Below are positions 44,298-56,149 of a DNA stretch of 64,000 bases, one piece after another. A program made the position numbers and the translations under genes. The stretch's first letter is position 1. Each line of letters begins with the position of its first letter. The notes beneath the pieces were generated by a model. It worked only from the letters and a program-made list of their open reading frames with translations, had not been told where the DNA came from and made no database searches. This stretch comes from Podocnemis expansa (lineage: Eukaryota > Chordata > Testudines > Podocnemididae), in contig ML682014.1 in the NCBI GenBank assembly GCA_007922195.1, positions 3,870,631 through 3,934,630 of the forward strand. Reading direction: 5' to 3'.

Positions 44298-47200
44298 CTA
44301 AACCATGCCTGCATTATGCCTTAAAGTCAGAATTCTATAGGTACTTCTTACTAGGAATTTTTCAGTAAGGGAACATGGGAACAGATGAGTAAATCATTTC
44401 AACCCCCCAAAATAGCTAATTAATGGCCTGATCCTACAGACATTCTCAATATCAATAATGTCACTGAATTCAAATGGGCTAATTGCAAGAGTGAAGTTAC
44501 ACACACAGAAAAGTTCTCAGGATTGGGTGCTTATTTTTGAAACACAGTCTACAATTTAAACAAATTTAGTGTGTCTGGAACTGAAAGACTGACTTCAAAG
44601 GTGTGGTTTTGATCCCTTCCCAGCAAGATTAAAGAAACCCACTGGAACAAGAAACTAGGAATATTTTGTTCTTTCTTGTTGGACTAACTTCACTGGAGAG
44701 TCAGCAAAGAAAAAGCACTAGATTTCTTAGCTTGTTTTTTCATCATACTTACAGTGGTTGGCGCCTGTGCATCTTTATTGACTTTAGTGGAGTTACTACT
44801 AACTTACACCAGTGTAAGAAAAAGTAGATATGTTATATGACTATAAGGAATCAGAGAAAGAAACTGAGCAAGGTACTTTTTAGAAGAACAGTATTGTGCC
44901 TCTTAATACTCTGTCTCTCCACTTGACTGCAGATCCTCCATCTAGAATTTTCTTCAGTCTCTTCTCCTTACAGCAATGAATGTAAAATAATATCCATAAG
45001 CTCTGTCCTATGTCTTTCAGTATTCTCCATTTTAATGGCTTGCATTAAGCCGACTCTGGCCAGATGAACTGGGCAGGCTCAGCTTGCTACCTGAATGACA
45101 AACACACTCAAAGAACACTCTCTTTTTCTCAGGTAAATAACTTAGTCTTTCAGGAAATTTACCATTCATCTCTAAAACCCATCTTGCAAATGCTTTTCTA
45201 CATAATCTATCACAGAGTTTTATGAAAACTATAATTCCTTGGTAACAGCACCTCTGTGAATATTAGACTAGAGATGCATGATTTGATTTATTTGCATCTC
45301 TTACTTCTGAAGCCACTTTAAAGTTCATTGGCATATATTTTTATTTGCTCCTAATGTAACACTCAATTTTTATTTATTTTACTTGCCTTCTGTTTGTTTA
45401 CTGCCTGTCCAATTTTAGTCTCATGTCCATGCTCATCCAAAGTCCCATTTGAATTAATTTTGGTTAGATAAATCTAATACAGATCTTATTAGCATTGTCA
45501 TCATCCCCATCAGGCAGCTAGCTTCCTCTGGGGATAGAATTTGAATCTTCCAATGCTAAATCCAAGCAGATCTTTTGGGGCTTAATCAAAACTTGGAATA
45601 CACACACAGCCAGGGGAGTAAGAATGCTCCCATAGACTCTTGTGCAGGCTAATTAAACCTTGCAGAGCAGACAGACATGCAGGGAGTTCTGTATCCATGA
45701 GGCAGGCTGGTGAGAAGAAGCAAGGAATAAGTGGAGTCAAGATTGCGTCCTCTGTGAACTAGCCAGTCGGGGGAAGGGAGGGTATCATAATTTTCTTTTG
45801 AACAAGCCCCCAGCAAATTACTGCACCTTGTAATTATAGGGAAGTGTTTTAGAAGAGGGAGCAGAATCCTTTCCATTGAGTTCCTTGATCTTTGGATCAG
45901 GTCTTTCACAACTGATTCTAGAAATGTCTCCAAATCCATAGACCAAGTGCTTCATTTGTGATGAAAGAGGTGCTGGGGAGCAAGCAATTTTTTTTACATT
46001 CATAACTAAAGCAGCAAACTCAGAAGCATCAGACTATGAACTGCCAAGCTTAGAGGAACCGGGGTTCAGCCCCAGCAAGTCCTGGCACAAATTAAGCATC
46101 TTGCTGTATTGAGGTTGATGTGTAGTGCTCCTTGCAGGATCAGTGTCTTGCGTTGTGTTTGGCTCACTCCTCTTTGTCATTATAGTACCACGTAAATAAT
46201 ACATATTGTGCTATGCTGAAATGCCAGCCGACTCCCATTTTTTCAATGTTTGGATATAATCTCCAAAACATGCCTTTTCTGGAGAGAATATTGTTGATGA
46301 GCAAAACCATTAGCTTCAGTTCTCTAGCAGCTAGCTGAAGTAGATCTCATGCCTATGGATAATGAGTATACTTATGAGGACAGCTAGCACAGGTCAAGTG
46401 ATGAGGTTCATTGAATTCTCACTTCATCTTGTTCACTGAAATAATACAATGAACATTATCTCAATGGCACTCCTGGAGATGGACTGACTGGTTCTGGTTT
46501 GTTACACTTTTCCCTTTTGGAGTGATAAATGTTTTCAAATAGTTTAGTGGGTACTTTAGCGGAATCGGTGTTTTACATTAAGATATCATATTCCAAATTG
46601 TACAGATTGATTAGAACATAAAAGTTTAACCAAATGTTACAAAAGTGCAAACTAGGAGTGTAGCAAATGCTATTGGTATACATGTGCAGGGACTGTCTGT
46701 TTCCTGTCGGTTGATTACTTAGCAATACTTGTATGCCTGACAGCGTAACTGAATGCATTAGGAAGCTTTTGTTTTCTATGTATAATTTACATACACAAGA
46801 AAGCTAAGCTCAAACAAAGCATGGTTTGAGCTCAAACAAAGTGTGATTTCCTGCTTTTAACCCACATTCCCATTGAGATGACTGAAGCATAAAATATATT
46901 GACCAAACCATAAAGCAAAGCATATTTATGATTAAAGCTTTGACATGTAACCACAATGGCTTTGGTTATGTGCATTTATCCATTTAACATGATTTTCTGC
47001 TGGCCTTCAACTGCTGTCTTATCCTATGTGATGTGGGTTTCTAATTCCCAACTCAATCAGTTTTCTGCTTTGCAGTACATCAGTATGGATTGAACACATT
47101 ACTTTTGTTTGGCTCGTATTTCTGCTTCTTCCGTCTGTGACGTTAATTTTCCAGGTGACACTTCCATATCTAATAGTTTCTATCCAGCTAAACCATTAAG

Positions 47201-48775
47201 AAAGAACTCCATCCTCTCCTGATGTAAATTGGCATAGCTCCACAGAAGGCAGTAGAGTTATGTTAATTTATATTAGCTGAAGATCTGGACCTGCATATCT
47301 ATGCCCCAGTATGAATGTCATAGCATAGATATCATTGCAAGTGAACACTAATACTTATTTTTATGTAGTTTTGGTGAAATAATGTAAAGTCAAGGTCTCT
47401 GCATAGAAAGATTAGTCTAACCCTGGTAAATATAATATGAAGAAGGCACAGAGATGTAACTGCTGAGGAGGTCAACCTAGAAAGCTTCATGTAAAAAGCA
47501 AATTTGAGAAGGAAAAGGAGGGTGCCTGGTGCTCAGAAATGGGAGGTTCCAAAAGGAGGGACAATGTATGATGGTCTCCAGGTATTCTGTGCAATATTTT
47601 GCAGGCTTGCTTAAAGGCTGAGTGAAAGACTCATCCAAACACTGGCTGTTTCATCAGCATTGGGATGAGTGAATCTGGAGTTGTACAAAGTGTGGCAGCT
47701 TCAGGGTTTTAGTAAGCCTCCTTGTTTGGTTTCAGCTTCGGTGAGTTGATGCTCTTGTGACTTGTGTTTAAATAAACCCAAAAACTCCTTTTCAAATTGA
47801 GCCCCAAATGCCATATTTTACTAGGTTACTGGGAGTAATCGTGTGACTGCTGAGTTTCAGTGAATTCCCAGAGTTTGCTGAAACCTTGGAACAGCCTCAC
47901 TCAGACTTGAGTACAAATTCACCCAAAAGTTTCATGAACTTCAGCAAACCTGGGGGAAGTTTCAGGCTCATTATGAAACTAGATGAATTTACTCAAGTTT
48001 CAGGTTTTTAGGAAACTTTTGCATCTTCCCCTCCTATTGTAGAGAAGTCCATTGCTGATGTGGGGGTTGTATGCAAGGGCCAGGACAGCTATATGGGGAA
48101 ATACAGAGTCAAGAACTCTGAGCTCCTGCTGGAGCACAGGGATGGTTCTATACATGTAGCTATCTTTATAGCTGTCAGAAGAACACAGACATGAAACTTT
48201 CTGGATTCCCCAAACCCTCTTTAGAAAGAACTATTGTCTTACCAGAGGAGAGCATTGGTCCATAAAGTTTCATATGCTCTGGCAACTACTGGGCCCAACA
48301 GAGAAAAGCGAATTTCGTCAACAGTTGACTAGTGTTGCAAGTGTGAGAGAAAATAACTTCCTTTACCCTGCAGTAATCAGTTTATATCTTGAACTATGAA
48401 ATCCATTTGCCCATTGTTGACTTAACTTGAATAGCTACAAATGTCTGTGATGGTTATAAATCACAGCAATGTTTTAAAATGCTGGCTAGAGTATGTAACT
48501 GTGACCTGCTATGGCAGTTCGCCTATGTAAACCAATCTTCTTTTATACTAGTTCAAAAGTAACTGCTCTGTAACTGCATGAACTCTGTCTTTTTGTTCTC
48601 ACATTAAAGTCTGGGTGATAATCCAGGATTGATGATTTTTCACTGTGTTTTATAATTTTGAACAGTTCAGATAACTCTCCTGGAATTGCTACAGGAAGTG
48701 TGATTAGTGTAACAACACAGTGATGGATCTAAACACAGATTTAGGTTTGGCCCCTTCCAGTAACTAGGCATAAGA
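44298..48775. other. 4.5 kb of unique DNA
   Basis: The longest stretch with no young repeats. Short pieces at 44768-44820 ('ttagtggagttactactaac ttacaccagtgtaag') and 47215-47300 resemble the old palindromic repeat of 1311-1372. Open frames such as 45649-45939 have no recognisable domain. I see no exon with supporting splice sites. Confidence 0.5.
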
Positions 48776-48779
48776 TATT

Positions 48780-48905
48780 CAGGCCCAGATCCTTCATAGT
48801 ATTTAGACATCTAAAGTCCCATCTAAATACCTGTAATTCCCATGGATTTTGATGGGAATTAGATGTTTAAATACCTTTGAGGCTCTCGGTTTTAGTACAT
48901 CAGGG
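48780..48905. repeat. Old palindromic repeat, decayed
   Basis: 'cccatctaaatacctgtaat tccc' and 'gggaattagatgtttaaatacc' form an imperfect inverted repeat around 48845. This is a pattern often seen in reptile DNA. I cannot name the family. Confidence 0.45.
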
Positions 48906-48961
48906 TGCTATTATAATATGCCTACAAATAAAAAACAGAGATGATGAATTTATTGATTGAA

Positions 48962-49204
48962 TTTAAGTTCCAGAGGGGTAGCAGTGTTAGTCTAGTTCAG
49001 CAAAACAAGGAGTCTGGTGGCTTTTTAACAGACTAACAAATTTATTTATTGCATCAGCTTTCTTAGGAGAAAATCCCACTTCATCAGACACTTGAAGCTG
49101 GAGAACTTAAGCGTCTGAAGTGGGATTTTCTCCCATGAAAGTTTATGCAATAAATAAATTTGTTGGTCTTCTGAAGTGCCACCAGACTCCCTGTTTGTTT
49201 TTTC
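48962..49204. mobile_element. PLE foldback with 9-bp duplication
   Basis: TTGATTGAA lies on both sides (48953-48961 and 49205-49213). The left arm GTTCCAGAGGGGTAGCAGTG...GCATCAGCTTTCTTAGGAGAAAATCCCACTTCATCAGAC pairs with the right arm GTCTGAAGTGGGATTTTCTC...ATTTGTTGGTCTTC...GTGCCACCAGACTCC. The arms meet around 49095-49115. Confidence 0.92.
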
Positions 49205-49213
49205 TTGATTGAA

Positions 49214-50340
49214 GTTTGGGTAGGTGCCTTATTGGTCTGACATGTGCATTTTAAACTCTAAATACTAGAGGCCAGATGCTATTGCCAGATTCACATTTGA
49301 AGATCTCCAGCATTTGGCTCTGTTATGCTTTTGTGCCTCTTCACAACTTAGGACATAATTTAGACTCCCTGGGCCCCTAGAAAGAATAGAGAGAGATCCA
49401 CATTTGTTGAAGTAGATCCCCCAAACCCAGTGTGGCTAATCCAAAAGAGGATGAAGTTTACAACAATCCAATTGATATTTTAATTTTTTTTGTATTTAAA
49501 GGCATTTGTTTTGTGCTCATCACAGTATGTGAGAACCAGGAGATATGAAATAGGCACATCTGGAGGAAATTTAAGAGCATAAATTGTCATTTTTTTTCCA
49601 GTGATATGCGTGAAAAGGTGGCAGTGGCAGTTCTTTTTCTAAATGGAGATGTCTGTACTTTTACTATTACTGATTCATGAGAAAGCAACATAACTGAACA
49701 GGAAAAGACTGAATAGTCCTTTCTAGGCTGATGCTCACATTCAATGTGAGTAGGAGTTGTTGTCATGTTTGAATTAAAATGGCTTTCAGGATTTCTTTTC
49801 ATTCTGCTTGGAGAAGAAAAATTGAGGAAAAAAACTGAAGGACCCAAGTAGAAGGTTAGGATGTGAGCAAACTCAAAATCAGGACTTTATTCATGAGTCT
49901 GGCTGTGGTGCACTCTGAACAAGAGTCATAGGGAGTCAGACTATACCTGGCTGGTTCCTACAATTACTAAGAGCTTTCTCAGTCCTCTTGGGAGCTATTC
50001 TGGCTACCAAGAATATGTGAAGCATAAGTCTGTCTTTGAGCCATGCCTCAAATTTTAGACTGAGCCATGTCTCATAATCAGTGCTGGCTCTCTATTACCT
50101 GAAGATTCACCTGCACTTGGAAGACCCCCAGCTGTCCAGACATAGGTTATTGGCGCCTTTGTGTTGATAAAGTAGTATAGATCAGAAATAGCAGAACAGA
50201 GAAACTAGATTTATGTCTGATTACAACACTATGTAGCCAACCAACCCCTTTCTATCATATAGCTGCAAAGGTGTTAACAGGCTGTTATCCCTGGAATAGT
50301 CCCTTATCATATGTGCAAAGAGTCTGTTACACTCTGCATT
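49214..50340. other. Unique DNA, nothing recognised
   Basis: No gene or repeat was identified. Confidence 0.5.
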
Positions 50341-50425
50341 TAATTGTGAGACTAGGAGCACATTTCCCAGATCTGAAGAAGAGTGCTGTGTGTGACTTGA
50401 AAGCTTGCCTCACTCTCTCCAGAAC
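50341..50425 (+). mobile_element. Second PLE family, 3' end fragment
   Basis: 'cagatctgaagaagagtgctg' followed by 'acttgaaagcttgcctcact' matches the 3' end of another PLE type, the one seen in reverse at 59436-59560. Upstream text 'ttaattgtgagactaggagc acatttccc' agrees with the same family's 3' UTR. The end is lost near 50425, where a GC-rich piece beginning CAGGGGCAGATTTTGAAG follows. Confidence 0.75.
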
Positions 50426-51028
50426 CTCCTCCTGACCAGGGGCAGATTTTGAAGCTGCCCCTGGGGAATGCAAGCTATCAGACCCTCCTGGTCCTGTCCC
50501 CAGGCCCAGCAAGGGGTCCTGCCCCTCCTGGCCCTCCCTCCAAGCCTCTTCTATTCTTCAGTCACTGCATGGACCTCTGGCTGACTTCCTCTACTCCTCT
50601 CCTTCCCCCAGCCCTACCTATCCTCCCTACTTTCCTCCCAGCATGAGTGGCAGCTGCCTATATACCTCTCCAAAGGCAGGAACTGGGTCAACGTGGGATT
50701 GGGGTTGCTGTAGGATGACTCACTCACTAGCCTGTTCCTCCATTCCTGGCTGACTGGGACAGTGACAGACCCAAGTGTTGGGGGTACATTAAACAGACCC
50801 TCTCATCAGGAAGCTTGGGTGAGACACAGGAAGTTTGGACAGGAGGAGGGAGGGTTGCAGACATCATTAGTGGGTGGAGGAGTCCCATGCAATCCCAGTC
50901 TTCTGTGATCCAGGAGGAGTGTATATGAATGAAAAGTTAATTGTGGAAACACTTGGCAAGGCACCTAAGCCAAATCAATGAAGTAAGCTCACAATACTGT
51001 GAAGTAAGCTCACAGGCAAGTATTATTC
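50426..51028. other. GC-rich then unique DNA
   Basis: CAGGGGCAGATTTTGAAGCT near 50438 could be a hAT left end, but no right end or duplication is visible. GAAGTAAGCTCACA occurs twice in tandem at about 50981-51014. Confidence 0.4.
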
Positions 51029-51036
51029 CTGTTTTT

Positions 51037-51153
51037 GAATGTGTTAATCTAGTTCAGCAAAATAAAAAAGGAGTCTAGTGGCACTTTAAAGACTAAGAAA
51101 CTAACAAAAATAAATTTGTTAGTCTTTAAAGTGCCACAAGGCTCCCCTTTTTT
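51037..51153. mobile_element. Minimal PLE foldback
   Basis: The left arm TGTTAATCTAGTTCAGCAAA...GGAGTCTAGTGGCACTTTAAAGACTA meets the right arm AATAAATTTGTTAGTCTTTAAAGTGCCACAAGGCTCC after a spacer of about 15 bases. Only the outermost part of each arm is present. TGTTTTT flanks both sides but is of low complexity. Confidence 0.8.
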
Positions 51154-51165
51154 TGTTTTTCAGCT

Positions 51166-53550
51166 AGGCAATGAAATTGAAACTTGAGACTTGACTGGAG
51201 AAGACTGATGTCAGTATCACACAGCCTAAGGGCATGGCATGCTGAGCTTATATGTACCACGAAGGTAACTTCCTGGGCAGCTGAGAAAATGAGGCTGCAC
51301 AGAACATAAAACCTTTTTTCTTTCCAGCACAGAGGGCAGGTAGCAGGGAAAGAGGTGGGTCCACCACAGCCAATCAGGGAAGGTCTTACCTCCCTGTGCA
51401 TTCAGTAAACTCTGCCCATGTTTCTGAGGTTCTGGCTGCACTTCTTCCCACACCTTCTCATCTATGCACACTCCATCTGGGCCCCACAAAGTCACAGGAC
51501 CTTCTCGTGAACCTCCTCCTCATCTTTGCCAAGGTGGTCATCCATAACACCAGGGAGAGGAGGTTGTCTGAGGAGGTGCTCTGTGACTGTAGAGCTGACT
51601 ATCCTTCTTTTGTCCACTCATGTATCTGAGCAGAGTTCCTCTAGGCAGGGTCTGCTGACTCCTTGGCCACCTTGGAGGAACAGTAGGCTCTATCTGAGGT
51701 TCTCTGATTAGTGTCTCCTTCAGGTTCCCTGTTTAGCTCTGTAACCTTCATGTCTGTCCCCGTTTTTCATTGGTTGTCCTCCATGATTAGTTGTGCCTGT
51801 CCATGTCCTAGTATCTAAATAGTACCAACAGAAGATGGTCACTCGCCTTGTCTTTCCACATAACAGAACAGACAATTTGAGTCCTGAGACCCCAGTTTTA
51901 GCATCTTCCAGTGAGTCCAGCCTATACCTGTTGCATCAATTGGTAAAATTTACATTTCATGGAGTAGGAGTTATCAGATTGGATTAACAAGCCTTCATCA
52001 GTAAGGCAAAATGCCAGCAAGCGGATGTCAGTTACTTAGGAGTGGAAAGTTCATGGGGATGACACCTTGCATGTCTTTGGGACTAATCAGTTCACAGCTT
52101 CCATGATCTTTTGTTTGAATGGCAATGTAAATTTTTGTTTTTAATACTTATGTATTAGATCCTCATTTTCCTATTACCTCTCCTCCCCTACCAGTATAGG
52201 TTTTGTGTTGGCTTAAAGTTTCTTTTCTAGCTTTGTAGCTATTTTATTTTCTGTTTTCCTCTCAAACATGATTATTCTGCATCTTTCTTGCACATGTTCA
52301 ATTCTACTTATGCCAAACTTTTAAACCGTTGTCAGAGCAAGTTCTGTTAGGTCCAAATGTAACTTTGCTCCCAATAGAACTGAGCTGCCATAGCCTATTT
52401 TTGGCCTGCTGATTAGAATATTACATATCTCAAAGTGGTACTTCACACACACATCATTGTTGGATTTCTATCATTGCAACATACTTCTGCTGACTGATAA
52501 AGGTAAAGACTGACTGAGACAATTTCATCTCCCTCTTTGTTTTGAAGAACCCATGTGTTTAATACGAATGTTTGGAGAGGAGAGTGAGCACATATTGCTG
52601 CATACTAGAAATAAAGTCTTGGGGAAAATCCCTTGCCCTGTTGATTTAGATTTTAGAAACAAATACTTATTAATACGTCATCCAAGACACAGGTGTTTCA
52701 TATAGGCTCTGGTCTGACTACATCCTTCCCGTTTGAAGATGAAGGGGGGAGAAGGGCATAACTTTCTCCCCCAGTTTGCAAAATGGAATGACACAATCAC
52801 AATTCACATGTCTGGGGGAGTACAAGATGTATTCCATATGCTAGGTTCATGGTGGGAAGAAGAATTGTGGTCCAGCCTCCTGACAGCACTGGGCTGGCCA
52901 GACATGTCGTGAACCCACTGGCACTGTAGTTTAGCTTCTCAATTGCCAATATCTTCTGGGGGCGTGGCATGAGGAACAGTGCCCCAGATATACAGTCTTT
53001 CCTGATGCCAAAACTAGCACAATGTGATTTTTGCACCATTCCTGGTACAGACCTAATGTTAATCAAACAGTCTTGCCCTTTGTTTTCAAGATTCACAGTC
53101 CTGATGGGAGTTTGATTCTTTCCTATTAAGATTTGTCGTCTTTGGATCATAAAAGATGACAAATAATAAAGCAGTGTAAAAAAAATGAAATCCTCAGACT
53201 AAAACCTATACATGTTAAATTAACAAGGATATTTTATACAATGGCTATGTAAGAGAATGAACTAAGAGAGCCATTTTGTGGTAAGGGGAAATTTACTCTG
53301 TATTTGTGATGATAAAAAACTAATCTCACCCCAGATGTTTGTTCTCCAGCCATACATACAGACTCAAGACTAGGTTACTGAATGAAAAGTGAATCTTATC
53401 TATGCAGATCAGATATATCTACTGTAGAGGCATGTAAGGAAAAGTTGAGTTTTGTCTCTTCCATCCTTATGCTACTGACCTACTTTTCTGTGCTTCCCAA
53501 GGTAGATAAAGTTGTTCAGAGTCCCCTCCACTGACAGAAGCAGAAGGAAC
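51166..53550. other. Unique DNA, nothing recognised
   Basis: 2.4 kb with short frames only. The minus-strand open frame at 52797-53162 (121 codons) shows no recognised domain. Confidence 0.5.
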
Positions 53551-53559
53551 AGTTAGACT

Positions 53560-53665
53560 CAAATCAAATGGTTGGAAGGGACCTCACGAGATCATCTAGT
53601 CCAACCCCCTGGGGTTTGAACCCAGGACCTTCTGCATGTAAAGGAGATGTGCTAGCCACTGCTCA
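53560..53665 (-). mobile_element. SINE-like element: tRNA-like head, CR1 tail
   Basis: Read on the minus strand, the first part (53665-53610) is AGTGGCTAGCACATCTCC, then ACATGCAGAAGGTCCTGGGT followed by TCAAACCCC. That resembles the D arm to T arm of a tRNA, closest by eye to tRNA-Ala, with A-box-like TGGCTAGCACA and B-box-like GGGTTCAAACC. The second part (53614-53560), GGACTAGATGATCTCGTGAG then GTCCCTTCCAACC, is a CR1 3' tail. This order is that of a SINE mobilised by CR1. The 5' end of the tRNA part is missing. Confidence 0.6.
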
Positions 53666-53669
53666 AAAT

Positions 53670-55637
53670 CTGAGCTCTTAATACTGATTAGGCCCAACTT
53701 TGGTTAGCTTATGAGAGCATAGCCCATGGTGAATGTATTTGGTACAAATGCTCTTAACTCTACTATAGACGCCTCAAGTAGTCATTTTCTTCATTTCACG
53801 CAAGCCAGCCTATTGTCACATCAACTTGTATTCTTATTATTCAGCCTTCCCTATTGAACCATTTTACTATTACCATTATTCCATTATTTAATTCTTTAAA
53901 TTGCTTTGCACAGATATATTTAAGAATTTTTTTTAAAGTCCCAAAATTACAGCACAGTTTCACAGACAGCGATGTTTTCCCCTGCAACGAGGAACTGATG
54001 GATTGAGAGCCATCCGTTAGTGAGCTGCACTGTAAATATTCATTGTCTCAGCTCCATAGCTCATGACTTCTTAGGATGGCTGAAAATAGCTGACAGCTCA
54101 GGGTGTAAATGGAAATCAAGAACAGCCGCCTAGCAGCTTCCAAATGAAAGTGAGTGGCAATAAAAGCTATGCTGCCATGGCATTGTTTCTCTGGTGACCT
54201 TCAGAAAGTTAAGTTCTCCAAGTTCCAAACACTAGACGTGTTAGCAGTGTTTTCATTTAAAAGGTTTGTGTAGCGGGGTTACACATAGATCATCCACAGT
54301 GCCTGGAATGTGTCATTCAATGACAGAAGATGTTTTTTCCCCAAACTTGCATGTCACACAAACCAAACATTTATAGCCCTCTCTCGGATATTGGTTCAAT
54401 ATTTTATCAACTGCAGTATCCAAAGAGAACAGTATGTTTCACCAATTGCTAACTAATGCATGAAGGGCTCTGCTTTACTGTCCTCAGATGGATCTATTAC
54501 ACAACGAGGGCTTGACTATGCCTGGCCCTTCTGTAGGGGCACACGCTGGGAAGGAGGAGAGACTAGAGCCTACTCCCTCTTGTACACTGCACAGTGGCTG
54601 TGCCTCTGCTAGTGATAACCTTCCCAGAAGGAGGAACAGAGAAAGGCAGGGAGGGTTATTTGAGTGGGCAAATACAGGGGAAAAGCTGTTTGTGAGTGAG
54701 TGGTGTAACGTCCCTCTCCCTGTGCTTTTGCGCATGCCTGTTGAACAATACCTCCCAGAGCTCCTGTTAGGGCAGTATGCCTGTACAATGCCTTTTTCTG
54801 TGGGTGGGGTCTATAAGCCACAGGTGAGCCCTGAATTTGTTAGGCATGTAGGAGTGTCATTCTTATTTAGCTCAATCTCTGCAGTTCAACACAGAAATAG
54901 ATCTGGTGGGAAAGAAACTGTGTGATGTGCAATGTGAAAAATTATAATTTTATAAGCAGCTATTTTAAAACAAGGAATAAGTATCTTATATTGAAATATT
55001 CAGTTTGTGGTACAGGAACCTACCATAATCCGGGTCAGAGAGCCTTCCCCATCTTTGAGGAATGTACTTATTATTATGGAAAACCCAAATGCTCTATATC
55101 AGAGAATGGATATACAATATGACACGCTGTTGAGATACATGCACCATTAACTGAAATGACGAATTCTTCAGAGTCACTGTAACTGCCCTGTCTTGCTTGC
55201 TTTTGTGGTTTCTCTACAAGTGCATGTACACTGTGCTAAAATAAGCTGGATTTTCAAACTAAAGCAAATGCAATGCAATCGAGATGTTTGTTATATCTTT
55301 TATGTGAAAAATCTTATGTTGATTTGCAGGTGGCATAAAAAATAGTTGTAGATGTAGTTAGACTAAAACAGTGTGTTTGCTTTGTAGAGGTTCCTGGGTG
55401 CATTATCCTTGATTTGAATTCATGTGGAGTTGCAGCGCTCTCCTAAGTCTCTTGCTTTGATGTCTGGGTTGAAAACAACACTCAGTAGAAATGCTTCTCT
55501 TAGTTTCAATTTGAAACCATTTAAGATCTAAGAATTGCACATGATTTTGATGCAAAAGCTTATCAGTCAGCCTGGATTCACTGAAAACTCAACCCAGATC
55601 TGCTTGAAAGTGTGTGTGCGTGCATGTGTGTGTGTAT
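53670..55637. other. Unique DNA with one unexplained open frame
   Basis: The plus-strand frame 54488-54925 (145 codons, starting MDLLHNEGLTMPG) is the longest open frame outside repeats. I recognise no domain, signal peptide or repeat in it, and a splice or promoter context is not evident. It is most likely a chance frame. Nothing else was found. Confidence 0.45.
55611..55637 (+). repeat. (GT)n-like microsatellite
   Basis: An imperfect GTGTGTGCGTGCATGTGTGT tract ends directly before the hAT target duplication. Confidence 0.75.
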
Positions 55638-55645
55638 CTGATAAG

Positions 55646-56141
55646 CAGGGGCATCGCTGCCCTGGGGAGGGATTTGGGGCACGCCCCAGGCTCCGCCCTG
55701 ACCTGCAGGCCATGCCCCCTGGCTGGGGACAGGTCCGGAAGCCGCTGCGTGCCAGTGCGGGCGGCTCGGCCCACATCCCTGGCCAGGGCCGTGGCCGGAA
55801 GTGGCCGTGGGCAGCTGGGCCCTGCATCCCCAGCCGGGGCCGGGGCCGGAGTGGCCACCGCTGCTGCAGGCAGCTGAGCCCCAGATCCCCAGCTGGGGAT
55901 GGGGCTGCCGCAGCTGCAGGCGGCTGGGCCCTGGATCCCCGGTTTGGGACGGGGCTAGGAGTGGCCTCCGCGGTCAAGCCCCGGCTCCGCAGCTGGGGAT
56001 GGGGTTGCCGTGGCCACGGGCGGCTGGGCCCCGGATCTCTGGCCCAATTGGGCCGGAGACTGCAGGGGTCACCAGACCCGGGGCACCAGTGCTGGGATTC
56101 AGGGCACGTGCCCTGGGTGCCCAGCACCAGTGATGCCTCTG
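55646..56141. mobile_element. hAT-type GC-rich MITE with tandem units, long copy
   Basis: The left end CAGGGGCATCGCTGCC pairs with the right end CCAGTGATGCCTCTG. CTGATAAG (55638-55645) and CTGATAGG (56142-56149) flank it, matching 7 of 8. The interior consists of about six GC-rich units of 50-60 bp, each with a version of GGCGGCTGGGCCCCGGATCC followed by GGGGCCGGAGTGGCC. The copy at 27007 has only two or three units. The long frames on both strands (for example 55535-56176) come from the tandem GC-rich units and are not genes. Confidence 0.93.
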
Positions 56142-56149
56142 CTGATAGG

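Noticed and set aside
53610..53665. A functional tRNA gene on the minus strand
   Set aside because: The acceptor stem and 5' end are missing and the segment continues into a CR1 tail, so it is a SINE head or pseudogene.
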